NCBI GenBank assembly: GCA_963765875.1
Contig: CAVXYK010000029.1
Coordinates: 186,001 to 250,000, forward strand
Direction: 5' to 3'
DNA: 64,000 bases
Source: JAWKOK01 sp963765875
GTDB taxonomy: Bacteria; Chloroflexota; Anaerolineae; Caldilineales; Caldilineaceae
In this document: piece after piece, positions 44,171 through 53,000 of the stretch
Numbering within the stretch: the stretch's first letter is position 1
How the letters are laid out: each line of letters opens with the position of its first letter
Made by a program: the position numbers and the translations under genes
The notes under the pieces: generated by a model
What the model was told of the DNA's origin: nothing
Database searches by the model: none
Seen by the model: only the letters and a program-made list of their open reading frames with translations

Positions 44171-44220
44171 TTTTTTTTTGTCACAGATTGACACAGATGA
44201 AAAACAGATAGGACACAAAT
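44171..44220. repeat. repeat family A, half copy
   Basis: TTTTTTTTTGTCACAGATTG then ACACAGATGAAAAACAGATA then GGACACAAAT is nearly identical to the left half of the palindrome at 28495-28597. Confidence 0.7.
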
Positions 44221-44267
44221 TTCTATCAATCATTTCTGGAGGACTAGTGCTTTGTTAACCAGGAAAT

Positions 44268-44345
44268 TGTCATTCCGATGAGCGCAGCGAAGAGGAATCT
44301 CAGCGATGCCAGCGCGAGATTTCTCGCTTCGCTCGAAATGACAAA
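44268..44345. repeat. repeat family C, second copy
   Basis: TTGTCATTCCGATGAGCGCA then GCGAAGAGGAATCTC answers GAGATTTCTCGCTTCGCTCG then AAATGACAAA. A well-kept inverted pair of about 78 bp. Confidence 0.7.
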
Positions 44346-44372
44346 ATCCTCCTTAACGGTGCACTAGGTTTC

Positions 44373-44510
44373 GTTGACATTTGGTCAGCAGCAACGGCTG
44401 AAGCCGGCTGCTAACAGTGAGAAGCACCCTCAGGCGCTCAAATCTAGCCGCTGAGGCGGCTTCTCATTGTTAGCCGCGGGATTTATCCCTGCGAAAACGA
44501 AATGTCAACA
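44373..44510. repeat. repeat family B, full-length MITE-like copy
   Basis: GTTGACATTT (44373-44382) and AAATGTCAAC (44500-44509) form 10-bp terminal inverted repeats around the family-B body (CAGCAACGGCTGAAGCCGGC, TGCTAACAGTGAGAAGC, CCTCAGGCGCTCAAATCTAG, CCGCTGAGGCGGCTTCTCAT). This is the most complete copy. Confidence 0.6.
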
Positions 44511-44520
44511 GAACCCAACC

Positions 44521-44565
44521 AACATCTGTGAAAATCACGTCCATATCTGTGGAAATCTGTGGCAG
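44521..44565. repeat. repeat family A, degenerate copy
   Basis: AACATCTGTGAAAATCACGT then CCATATCTGTGGAAATCTGT then GGCAG: three ATCTGTG units spaced about 18 bases. Confidence 0.55.
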
Positions 44566-44599
44566 ATATTGTACGTTCGGCACATAGCTCAAGTCACTC

Positions 44600-45859
44600 T
44601 CATCCCAGCAACGCCGGTATCTCCGTCTGCAATGGCAACGTTGTCACTTCCACGTGATCCTGTTGCATGAAACAGTTGATTTCGCTGCGGACGCCGACAC
44701 CCTTGGCGATTCGACCCTCACCAAAGTTGTAGGCTGACATGTAGATGCCCGGCTCAATCGTGAAAAGGACACCGGGAATCAACCGACGCCGGTCCTCTGT
44801 CTCCAGGCTGTCGATATTGACGCCCCGAAAATGCACATCGCTGCCGAGGCTGTGACCGGTACGATTCTTGATCGTATGACCGTAGCCAGCATCAATGATG
44901 ACTTGCCGACAGATCGCATCCACTTCGTGACCATGAACGGAAACGCCGCTATCCAGTCGCTCTTGGATAAAACTGACGCCACGATCTCGACTAGCCGTCA
45001 CGATCTCGAAAAGGTGCACTACTTTCTCAGGCGTTTCCTCTCCACAGAAGGCCACCCAGGAAATATCCGCATAACAGTCCTGGGGCGATTCTGTCTCGCG
45101 TGCCCACAGGTCGATCAGCACCACATCGCCACGACAAATCGGATTGTGGCGTTCCGCTGACGGCGCATAATGAGGGTTGGACGCGTGGCCGTTGACGGCG
45201 ACAATGGGCGGATGGTCGGTCTCTAGATTGTACGCCGCAAAATGGTTGAGAATGAGCTGCTGAACATCATACTCAGTGATTGTTCGGTCCGCCAGCAACT
45301 GCTCGCGAATGTAGGCGAAGGCGACATTCTTGGCATTAAGGCAGATCGTCGCCGCACGCCGGTGGCTATCCGCTTGTTTGGGCGTCAGCACGGCATGGGT
45401 TAGCTGTACCAGGTCAGCGCTGCTGACGATCTCCGCACCGGTCACAGACTCGACCATCTCCTTGGCGCCGGCATCGACAATGCTGACGTAGGGAATGGCG
45501 TTGCGCGGGCTGTATTCCATAGCGATACGCATCGGCTTATCGGGCGCACAGCCCATCATCTCAGCCAGCTTACGTTCCAGCTCTTGCCAGCTGACATAGA
45601 TCAAGCGCTTGTCATCAATTTCCGGCGCGACATCGACAAAGGTGCAAATTTCGATAGCTTGCACCAGGATACGCGGGCTACCCGTTGCTGGAATCCAGAG
45701 AAACCAGCGACGGCTGCCGCTCTGATCGAGTCCGGCAAGATGCAGGGCAACCGGATTGTTTCCACGAAAATCGTAGAGCAGCCAACCGTCGAGACGGTTT
45801 TCCTGCAAATACGTCTGAATCTCTGGAAGGTTCACGAGGTTGATGATCTCTATCTGCAT
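44600..45859 (-). CDS. M24-family metallopeptidase (Xaa-Pro aminopeptidase-like)
   Basis: About 419 residues, with an N-terminal creatinase-like domain (WLLYDFRGNNPVALHLAG) and a pita-bread catalytic domain. All five metal ligands are visible: Asp in VVLIDLWARE, Asp in CYADISWVAF, His in NRTGHSLGSDVHF, Glu in LFTIEPGIYMS and Glu in VRSEINCFMQ. It removes N-terminal residues, often before proline, using two metal ions. Start is uncertain: ATG 45859 (used) or GTG 45940, neither with a good ribosome site. No signal peptide is clear, so cytoplasmic. Divergent from ssb. Confidence 0.85.
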   Translation of the reverse strand: MQIEIINLVNLPEIQTYLQENRLDGWLLYDFRGNNPVALHLAGLDQSGSRRWFLWIPATGSPRILVQAIEICTFVDVAPEIDDKRLIYVSWQELERKLAEMMGCAPDKPMRIAMEYSPRNAIPYVSIVDAGAKEMVESVTGAEIVSSADLVQLTHAVLTPKQADSHRRAATICLNAKNVAFAYIREQLLADRTITEYDVQQLILNHFAAYNLETDHPPIVAVNGHASNPHYAPSAERHNPICRGDVVLIDLWARETESPQDCYADISWVAFCGEETPEKVVHLFEIVTASRDRGVSFIQERLDSGVSVHGHEVDAICRQVIIDAGYGHTIKNRTGHSLGSDVHFRGVNIDSLETEDRRRLIPGVLFTIEPGIYMSAYNFGEGRIAKGVGVRSEINCFMQQDHVEVTTLPLQTEIPALLG

Positions 45860-46006
45860 ATGCGCCGGTGCAATAAAGCTTGTCGTAGGAGGGGGTTGAT
45901 CCAACGCTTTCGCAAGGGCAGCTGATTGGTTATGAAACACTTATGAAACGTATTATCACACGACTTGAAAACTGCGTCCAGTAGTGCCCGTAAGCCTCCC
46001 GACGAT

Positions 46007-46035
46007 TTGTCTTCCACACGATATTTTGGTATAAT
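46007..46035 (+). promoter_or_regulatory. ssb promoter P1
   Basis: TTGTCT (46007-46012), 17 bases, TATAAT (46030-46035). A LexA-type box starts two bases after the -10 hexamer. Confidence 0.6.
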
Positions 46036-46036
46036 T

Positions 46037-46050
46037 CGAACAAACGTTCT
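46037..46050 (+). promoter_or_regulatory. LexA/SOS box CGAACAAACGTTCT
   Basis: Matches the Gram-positive-type consensus CGAACRNRYGTTYC at 13 of 14 positions. This box type (GAAC-N4-GTTC) is also used by the Chloroflexota member Dehalococcoides. It lies over the expected transcription start of ssb promoter P1, the ideal place for LexA repression. Confidence 0.65.
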
Positions 46051-46065
46051 TAGAATTTTTCCACA

Positions 46066-46094
46066 TTGACATCACACGGGCGAGACAGTAGAAT
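46066..46094 (+). promoter_or_regulatory. ssb promoter P2
   Basis: TTGACA (46066-46071), 17 bases, TAGAAT (46089-46094), downstream of the LexA box. This could give basal expression independent of SOS control. Confidence 0.5.
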
Positions 46095-46190
46095 AGAGTG
46101 GCAGGGTGGACCGCCTTCCAGCATTTCGAAGATCGGAGACGGACTTCTTGCCAAATATCTATTCCCTCAGCCCCCGAAAGGAGACAGAAG

Positions 46191-46619
46191 ATGTATCAGC
46201 AGACAACGATTGTCGGTAATTTGGGTAGCGATCCCGAAATGCGCTATACCGCCAGCGGCGTGCCGGTGACCAGCTTCAATGTTGCCGTCAATCGCTCCTG
46301 GACCAATCAGGAAGGTCAACGCCAGGACAAGACAACCTGGTTCCGGGTTACCGCATGGCGAAAGCTGGCCGAGACAGCCAGCCAGTATTTGAGCAAAGGC
46401 CGGCAGGTATTAATTGTCGGTGAAATTGAAGAACCCGAGGTCTGGGTCGATCGGGAAGGCAACAATCGAGCTTCACTCAATTTGACGGCCTTCACGATCA
46501 AGTTTCTGGGCACGCGAGGCGATGCAGAAGGCGGTGGATACGGCGGCGGTGCGCAAGCCGCCGCGCCGGCCGCAGCAGGCGATGGTCCTGTGACCAATGA
46601 TGAGGACATTCCCTTCTAG
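46191..46619 (+). CDS. ssb: single-stranded DNA-binding protein
   Basis: 142 residues. The OB fold is clear: YQQTTIVGNLGSDPEMRYTA, GVPVTSFNVAVNRSWTNQEG, TTWFRVTAWRKLAETASQYL, SKGRQVLIVGEIEEPEVWVD. A Gly/Ala-rich linker and the acidic partner-binding tip DEDIPF follow. SSB coats ssDNA as a tetramer and recruits repair proteins through this tip. AAGGAG lies 9 bases before the ATG. It is under tandem promoters with a LexA box and ends in a long palindrome, so it is transcribed alone. Confidence 0.95.
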   Translation: MYQQTTIVGNLGSDPEMRYTASGVPVTSFNVAVNRSWTNQEGQRQDKTTWFRVTAWRKLAETASQYLSKGRQVLIVGEIEEPEVWVDREGNNRASLNLTAFTIKFLGTRGDAEGGGYGGGAQAAAPAAAGDGPVTNDEDIPF

Positions 46620-46645
46620 GCTTGCCTGATTACCCAAGATATCGA

Positions 46646-46695
46646 CAATCAAAGAGAAGCCGGACTTTCATGAAAGTCCGGCTTCTCTTTGATTG
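46646..46695. terminator. perfect 25-bp palindrome after ssb
   Basis: Arms 46646-46670 and 46671-46695 are fully complementary (CAATCAAAGAGAAGCC, then GGACTTTCA, and its complement). Transcribed, it gives a very stable hairpin followed by TTTGATTG. It separates ssb from the translin-like gene. Confidence 0.75.
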
Positions 46696-46815
46696 TGACG
46701 ATTCGCTGAATGGATTGAATCTCGATCTGATTATGGAGCCGAATGTCCGTTACAGTATAATGAACCCTGCTCTACTCACAGACCCAGCCCGTTCCTGGAA
46801 GAAGGGGATTTTGTC

Positions 46816-47464
46816 ATGTCGCAAGACGGACTTACCGATATCGTCGAATCGATTCGCAGCGAACTGACCGAGACCAACGCACTGCGTGATGGCACCTTGC
46901 AGCGTAGTCGCAGTCTCATTCGCCTCTGTGCCCACAGCATCCGAGCCATCCACCGCCATGATTGGGACGATGCAGAGGAACTGCTGCAACAGGCGCGTGA
47001 AGAAGCCGGTGTCATGGTCGATGCATTGGTCAATGCATCCTATGCTCTACCATGCCGGCTACACTCAGGATGCGCTCAAGGAACTCGTTGAGGCCCACCT
47101 CGTCTATGCCGTAGTGCATGGCGATAAGTGGCCCACACCCGAGTCGCTTCAGGTTGCACCTTCGACCTATCTGCGCGGCATGAGCGAGGCAGGCACTGAA
47201 ATGCGTCGATTTGTGCTCGATCTGATCCGGCGCGGCCAGGTTGAAGAGGCTGAGCCCTACCTCGACTTCATGGATGAAGTCTACACGCTCTTGATTACCG
47301 TCGACTTCCCGGACGCCATCACCCATGGCCTGCGTCGCAACACCGACGTCTTGCGCAGCGTGTTGGAACGCACCCGCGGTGATCTCACATTGGCCATCCG
47401 CCAAGATCAGATGCGTGCAGCGTTGTCGAGCTTCGAAATGCGGTTGGATGCCGGATCTGAGTAA
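46816..47464 (+). CDS. translin-family-like protein, frameshifted near 47036
   Basis: About 215 residues after removing one base near 47036. Helical throughout: IVESIRSELTETNALRDGTL and RSRSLIRLCAHSIRAIHRHD before the break, YHAGYTQDALKELVEAHLVY, TYLRGMSEAGTEMRRFVLDL and LRRNTDVLRSVLERTRGDLT after it. The pattern of HxxD near 45, YxGYxQDAxKE, and G(L/M)xxxxGExRR matches prokaryotic translin-like (haloarchaeal and bacterial DUF) proteins, which bind RNA or ssDNA. GAAGGGG lies 8 bases before the ATG. A TATAAT at 46756-46761 may be its promoter. Function in bacteria is not established. Confidence 0.7.
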
Positions 47465-47480
47465 GCGTTCAGAGTGAAAT

Positions 47481-47744
47481 ATGGCCAAGGATCGATCGAT
47501 GGTGCGAGCTAGCGACATTGGCGCATGGACATTCTGCCGGCGTGCGTGGTGGCTGGCCAACGTCAAGAAAGTCAGCCCGACCAATACAGCAGCATTGGCC
47601 CAGGGCGATGAGAGCCACGCAAAGCATGGAAGACTCGTGGAGCGCTCTTATCGATTGCGACGAGCTGGGACGATCTTGGTTCTGCTAGGTATTCTATTAT
47701 TGGCATTGCTACTCTTCTGGCTTGTCGTCATGAAGGCGGGCTAA
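47481..47744 (+). CDS. Cas4-N-terminus-like mini-protein with a TM helix
   Basis: 87 residues. The first 55 (RASDIGAWTFCRRAWWLANV, AALAQGDESHAKHGRLVE) look like the start of Cas4/Dna2-type PD-(D/E)XK nucleases, including one Cys of the iron-sulfur site and the GxxxHxxHG segment. The catalytic strands are absent; a single strongly hydrophobic helix (TILVLLGILLLALLLFWLVV) ends the protein instead. No CRISPR array or other cas gene is near. I recall similar short proteins in Chloroflexota. It lies 16 bp after the translin-like gene and 15 bp before the helical-repeat gene, so probably an operon. Confidence 0.65.
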   Translation: MAKDRSMVRASDIGAWTFCRRAWWLANVKKVSPTNTAALAQGDESHAKHGRLVERSYRLRRAGTILVLLGILLLALLLFWLVVMKAG

Positions 47745-47759
47745 GAGCAGAGGCAACGT

Positions 47760-49649
47760 GTGACCTTCGAACAGCAAACGCTCGTCAGCGACGAGCCCCC
47801 AGTGAGTCCATCAACTTCACTTGTGCAGAACGCTCTCGACGCGCTGCGCAAGGCTGCTGCGATCTTTGTCGAGGAACAGACGATTCTCACCGAAGAGCGC
47901 AACGTTTGGCTCCCCGACAGCTGGCTGATGAGCCGGTGTCGTCTGGCCTTGGCGAAAGCAGGCGCAGCCGGCGAAGCGCTCGATGTGGCGCAACTCTTGT
48001 CCAACCGAGACACGCTGGCAATCCCCCAAACGCTCCATCAGCTGGCGCAAGAAGCGGGCGAACGCCCGGAAACCGTTCGCACTATTGAACAGACTTTGGA
48101 CGCACGCGATACGCTTCTGCTGGGTGAGACCCATCCGCCGGACTCGATCGATGAAGAAGAATATCTACTGGCTTCTGCAACCCGTGCCGCTTTGGGTGAA
48201 ACCTCAGCAGTCTTCAACTATCTTGAACGGCTCGATCAGAGGCGTGGCGCATGGGATCGCGTCATGCGCGATCCGGAACAGCGTGCGCTGTTGGCCCGCT
48301 CGCTTGCCGCCGGGGGTCGACATCCACTCACCACTGCGATGATTGTCTCAGCATCGCCGCGCTATGGCGAGTCCGGCGCCCTTCTCATCCTGGGAATCAC
48401 CAACGCGCTCGATCCCGAAAACGACCCCGATCTACTACTGATCGAGCGATGTGCCGGCGCCATGCGCTATGCATCGTTGACGACCATGCAGGGACACCGG
48501 GTTGCTGTGGCCGTGATGGCAAGGGCAGGATGGGCCGAGCAGGTGGTGGCCCATCTCACTACAATTGCCAATATTCAAGAGGCACGACGCGAGAGCGGAC
48601 TCGCCCTGCGCCGAAACGACCAACAGCTGCTGCGCCAGGTCAAACGAACCCAGGCAAATGCAGACATTGACTTCCAGGTCTACACATTGCAAGAGGCCAT
48701 TCGCGGCATGCCGGTTCGCCGGATCACGCGCGATGACCGAGCGGAGTTGGCCCGGGCGCTCGCCGTTTCGGGCATGAAAAGCGATGGCTGGACTGCCTCG
48801 GGGGCCGCTGCCACACTGGTTGAGCTGGGTGCAATCAAGCTGGCCATAGATGTTGTCGATCACATTGCGCCCACCGATCCCACTCGCAGTGAAGGGGCTA
48901 TCGCGCTGGTGAAGGGCTTGCTCGAAATCGATGAGATTTCGCTTGCCGCCGAACAGACCGAGAAGGCGCTAGCCTGGATTCCAACAATCGAAAGCGAGAA
49001 CGCCGAACGAGCCACGATCTGGGGCTTGGCTGAACTCTACCTGGCACACCATCGGCCCCAGGAAGCGCTGGACCTACTGAGCCGTCGAGTCGAAGAAACC
49101 GGCTTGCTCAAAAGAGTTCGCGATCTGTTTCAGCCGACTCTCACAGACGACCAATTGCGCGACAATCGACTGCGCCTGCATGCCTATCTGCAACAGAATC
49201 GCAGCACCGACGAAATCAAGCCCCTGCTGTTGGACCTACAAAAATGGGCGCCCATGCTGCTGGATGGCGATGTCCTGATCGCTTTCTACATAGATGGCTT
49301 ACTGGCGCCACTGCTGAAGGCCGGATATTTGGCGGATGCATGGTCACTCTTCCCCGATCTCCTTTCTGCACTGAGAACAAGCATGGGCGATCGATATGCC
49401 GATCAGCTTCGGCGTTTCTCCATGTTGTTTGCAGCGGAGGCGCCCGTACTCGACGCTGTCGGCCGGGACACGTTGGTTCAGTTTCTCACTGACGTCTGGA
49501 GCGCCGATGTAGAGCGCGGAATCTGGCAGACTGTCCACGGAATCGAAGGGACGCTGCCGTTGATTCTGGCGCTGTCCGGACCGCAGTCGCTGGCCGAGAT
49601 TGCCCGTGTGGCAAAGAACGAGGGCGGCAGTTGGCTGCCGCCCTCGTAG
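47760..49649 (+). CDS. large helical-repeat (TPR-like) protein of unknown function
   Basis: 629 residues from GTG 47760 (GAGG 6 bases before), predicted all-helical with repeats of TPR or HEAT character: ARSLAAGGRHPLTTAMIVSA, MARAGWAEQVVAHLTTIANI, AELYLAHHRPQEALDLLSRR, LLKAGYLADAWSLFPDLLSA. No enzymatic motif, signal peptide or TM segment. It is probably a scaffold or partner of the two upstream proteins, with which it seems cotranscribed. The last nine codons form a perfect terminator-like hairpin. Confidence 0.6.
   Translation: MTFEQQTLVSDEPPVSPSTSLVQNALDALRKAAAIFVEEQTILTEERNVWLPDSWLMSRCRLALAKAGAAGEALDVAQLLSNRDTLAIPQTLHQLAQEAGERPETVRTIEQTLDARDTLLLGETHPPDSIDEEEYLLASATRAALGETSAVFNYLERLDQRRGAWDRVMRDPEQRALLARSLAAGGRHPLTTAMIVSASPRYGESGALLILGITNALDPENDPDLLLIERCAGAMRYASLTTMQGHRVAVAVMARAGWAEQVVAHLTTIANIQEARRESGLALRRNDQQLLRQVKRTQANADIDFQVYTLQEAIRGMPVRRITRDDRAELARALAVSGMKSDGWTASGAAATLVELGAIKLAIDVVDHIAPTDPTRSEGAIALVKGLLEIDEISLAAEQTEKALAWIPTIESENAERATIWGLAELYLAHHRPQEALDLLSRRVEETGLLKRVRDLFQPTLTDDQLRDNRLRLHAYLQQNRSTDEIKPLLLDLQKWAPMLLDGDVLIAFYIDGLLAPLLKAGYLADAWSLFPDLLSALRTSMGDRYADQLRRFSMLFAAEAPVLDAVGRDTLVQFLTDVWSADVERGIWQTVHGIEGTLPLILALSGPQSLAEIARVAKNEGGSWLPPS
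49619..49646 (+). terminator. hairpin embedded in the last codons of the helical-repeat gene
   Basis: CGAGGGCGGCAG (49619-49630) and CTGCCGCCCTCG (49635-49646) form a perfect 12-bp GC stem with loop TTGG. The TAG stop follows directly. It encodes the last residues of the protein (EGGSWLPPS). Confidence 0.55.
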
Positions 49650-49702
49650 ATGCACGTAGATAGACTGGTCAAGCCCAGACCATTTTTCCCGTCGCCCAAA
49701 AC

Positions 49703-49897
49703 CTACTTACGTGGGATGATGATCCAGAGTACAACGTAAGGCAGTATCGCCGGCAAACCGCCCGGCAAGAGCAACAACAGAAATAGCAGTCTGAACCAGA
49801 GCGGGCTTATGCCGAAGAATTGCCCTAGCCCGCCACATACACCGGCGATGATACCATTTTGTCTGCGCAGTTGATTGCGGTTTTCGTGGGTTGTCAT
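49703..49897 (-). CDS. PspC-domain small membrane protein
   Basis: 64 residues. The diagnostic PspC stretch NGIIAGVCGGLGQFFGISPL is followed by a hydrophobic helix LLFLLLLLPGGLPAILPYVV and end WIIIPRK. PspC domains act in phage-shock-type membrane stress responses, anchoring regulators at the membrane. GGAGG lies about 10 bases before the ATG at 49897. No other psp gene is nearby. Confidence 0.88.
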   Translation of the reverse strand: MTTHENRNQLRRQNGIIAGVCGGLGQFFGISPLWFRLLFLLLLLPGGLPAILPYVVLWIIIPRK

Positions 49898-50062
49898 ATT
49901 CGTTAATCCTCCCAATCTATTTCGATCTGCCCCTCAAATCCGTCACACTTTTTGTTTCGTTTCGGACTCGGTGAGACGCCCTGTACCTGATTCGCCATGG
50001 ACCGTACAATAAACAGTACGCAGATTGCCGTGCCTAGGTTTCATCGATCATCGGCCTGCTGC

Positions 50063-53000
50063 CTAGCGTTCGGCCACAGGGAAATATGAATGGAAGATGG
50101 GTTGTCTTGTTCGTGTGAATGCGACCTCACCGACCACACCTGATTCGCTGACGGCCTCCAACCAATAGGTGACGTGTCCCTGGTCCCGCCCCCGTGAATC
50201 TACAAACTGATAGTGTGCTGACCTTCCGTCAGTGCCCAACGCTGTGATCGATTCGTCATCGATCCGGCGCGCATCATCGCGGGCTCCACTCTCGCTGCGC
50301 CACAACCGATAGGCGGCAACATTCGCCTCCGTATGGCTCACCCAGTGGATCTCAATGGTTTCAGCATTCTCTTCATCATCACTGGCACCACCACTGTCAT
50401 CGCCGCTGTCATCAGTATCTGAAGCAACGAACGCTTCAAACGCGCAAAGACCGACGTGTGGGCTGAGCGCGTCCGCGCTGAAGACGGCGCCCTCAACTAT
50501 CAACTCTTGCCAATTGGTTGGCTCATTACCAAATCCGTTGAGATCGACGCGCTGCAACGCCGCACCGCTGTCCGCCGCAGTCACCGGCCAGGGCCGGCCA
50601 TCGTGATAGTCAACCTGATCAACGACGACATGAGCGCCCTCGTTGGCGTTGCTCGACAAGATCGGCTTCAGCAATGAGAGCGACTGCCCTCCGGCGGCCA
50701 GGCGAACCCCGTAAGGTCCAACCACTTGCGGATCATCGGGCGGATCATCATCACCGATAGTGTCGCCGGACAGAGTGCCTTCGGCCGCCGGGAATGATGT
50801 TTGGGGGCGCGCCAGACAGACCTCCGTCGGGCTGCCCGGCACAACCAGCAGCGAGCCGTCCGCTGGGATTTCGATACCTGGGGGGAATTCGTAGAGAATA
50901 CCGCTGATACGCCAGGTCTGTTGCGGATCAAGCGTTTCATACAACTTCACCGGCTGGTCACTGTTATTGGTCAATTCGATGAATTCGTCGCCATTGGTCG
51001 GATGGGGGTGAATCTCGCTGATCACGATCGGCCCCACAAGCGGCGACGTGTTAGCGCGGCCAAGTGATGGATGTTGCTGTTGCACAAAATACTCTCGCCC
51101 ATCCGTGGTGATCAGGCGCCCCAGTGATATGCCTTGCTCGGAAGCGCTGTAGTCAAAGCCATGACGATACCCTGTGAGCCTGTTGTCGGCGGAGGCGGAC
51201 GACAGATAGATCTGTCCGCCTAACGCATCAAAGTCCAAAGCCGTAGACTGTTTTGAGCCGGGAGCCAACTGGTCAGGCGTGAGCGTCAAATATCCGTTGG
51301 CTGGAACGACTGTGCCAACCGCGAACCGGTATGCGTCAGGCTCTGTCAGGTCATCACTGAGAAACCAATGACTGATATCGACGGGTCGATCGCCTGGATT
51401 GTAGAACTCGACTGCATCCCGTTGATCGATCCCTGGATTGCTCAGTAGTTCATTGATGAATACGGGTCGAGGATCAAGGACGCCGGGTGAACCGTTTGGC
51501 AGAGTGCTGAGACGCCACTGATTTGGATCTTGGTCATCGCCAGTCTCATCATCAAGCACCAGCGAGTAGCCGCCGCCGTCCGCCGCCTCGGGCCACGGCG
51601 CCTCATCATCATAGGCAAGCGATACGATCGTACGCCCATAGGCATCCACCAGCGTCAGCCGTTCGCCACCGTTGCTCAGGTGTTTGCGATACTCGTCAAA
51701 GGCGAGCGTGTCATGCGTCGCCCCAAATGCACTGCGGTCGCTTGCTAGAATCAGACGCTGGCCGGCTTCGAGCTTGTCACCTACCGGGAATCGGTACTCG
51801 ATCCCTTCCGTGAAATGGAAATTGGAAAGGTCGATCTCTCCAGATCCCGTATTAGTCAACTCGATGAATTCAAAATCATCGCCGTCCCGTGGCCCAACAG
51901 GGGTCGGATTGTACATGATCTCAGTCAGGGTCAGGTGGGTCTCCGGCGCTGCAACGGGCACACCGGCGACAAATTGAACCGGCGATGACCAATGGCTCCA
52001 ACGTCCGCTGCTGTCCTTCATGCGTACACGAACTCGATAGGTGTGTAGCGGCTCCAGCGTGCCGTTGGGGATGGACCAAGGCGCAGACAGATCCGTCGAC
52101 TCATCGCTCTCTGCGACTGCCTCAATTTCATACACGCCGCGGTTCGGCAGGGTCATAGATTGGCCCTGACGGATCAGTCACCTCAGCGACGCGCCATTTC
52201 ATGGCAGCAAACGTATCAACGCCTTGCGGATCCTGAAAACCGGTTGCATGGAATTGAAGCCGATCGACCGGAAAGCCGGGGGGTCCGCCATAGACTGCAC
52301 TGGGCGTGTAGGGATGGTGTACATCCGTCAAGATCGTCTGGTCGATCCATTTGCTGCGGTCATTGACCCAGCGCTTCATCAAGACGACCATGCCGGGGAA
52401 ATCCCCCGTTCGGCTCGCCTTATAAAACTCCCGCCATCGTGTGCGGTTGGGGTCGATGTAGTCAGTCAGATAGATCGGGTTGAAGTCCCACATGTGGCGG
52501 TCGGCCTGGACCATGGTCGCTCCATTGGCCGAGCTATCGATGAAGCCGGCATGTTCATCAAGCATCATCGTCATCTGCTCCGGATTGAAGAGCAAGTCCC
52601 GGAGTTCGCGCATGCGATTTTGGTATTCAATCTGAAAGGCCGGGCGACTTAACACACGATCTCGGAATGGCTCGTTTCCCACGCCCGGCATCTCGTCCGA
52701 CCACGTTAGATCCAGGTCCCATGGAAGTACAGACCATTTCTGAGTCGTTGGATTGTTGAAATAGAAATAGTTTTTGCCTTCGTCAACGTCATAGTGATGG
52801 ATCATCTCAAGAATGGCACGATAGCTATAGTACTGCTCCAGGTTGAAGTTGGCTCGCCACCAATCATCGCTCGGTGTTGAATGGAGATAGGCATTGAGAA
52901 AGCCGGCGATGTCGTTTTCGCTGGGATCAGCCTGAGCGCCCTGGTTGTTTTTCTCGACAAAGTTGATTTCCATCTTGTAGAGGTTGCCGTCAGGCAGGTC

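Larger units (their letters stand above)
44158..44599. other. 442-bp gap packed with four repeat copies
   Basis: Family A at 44171-44220, family C at 44268-44345, family B at 44388-44510 and family A again at 44521-44565 lie head to tail between lutA and the peptidase gene. No reading frame is supportable. Confidence 0.65.

Noticed and set aside
47481..47744. A CRISPR-Cas locus suggested by the Cas4-like start
   Set aside because: No direct-repeat array and no other cas gene in the window; the nuclease core is absent.
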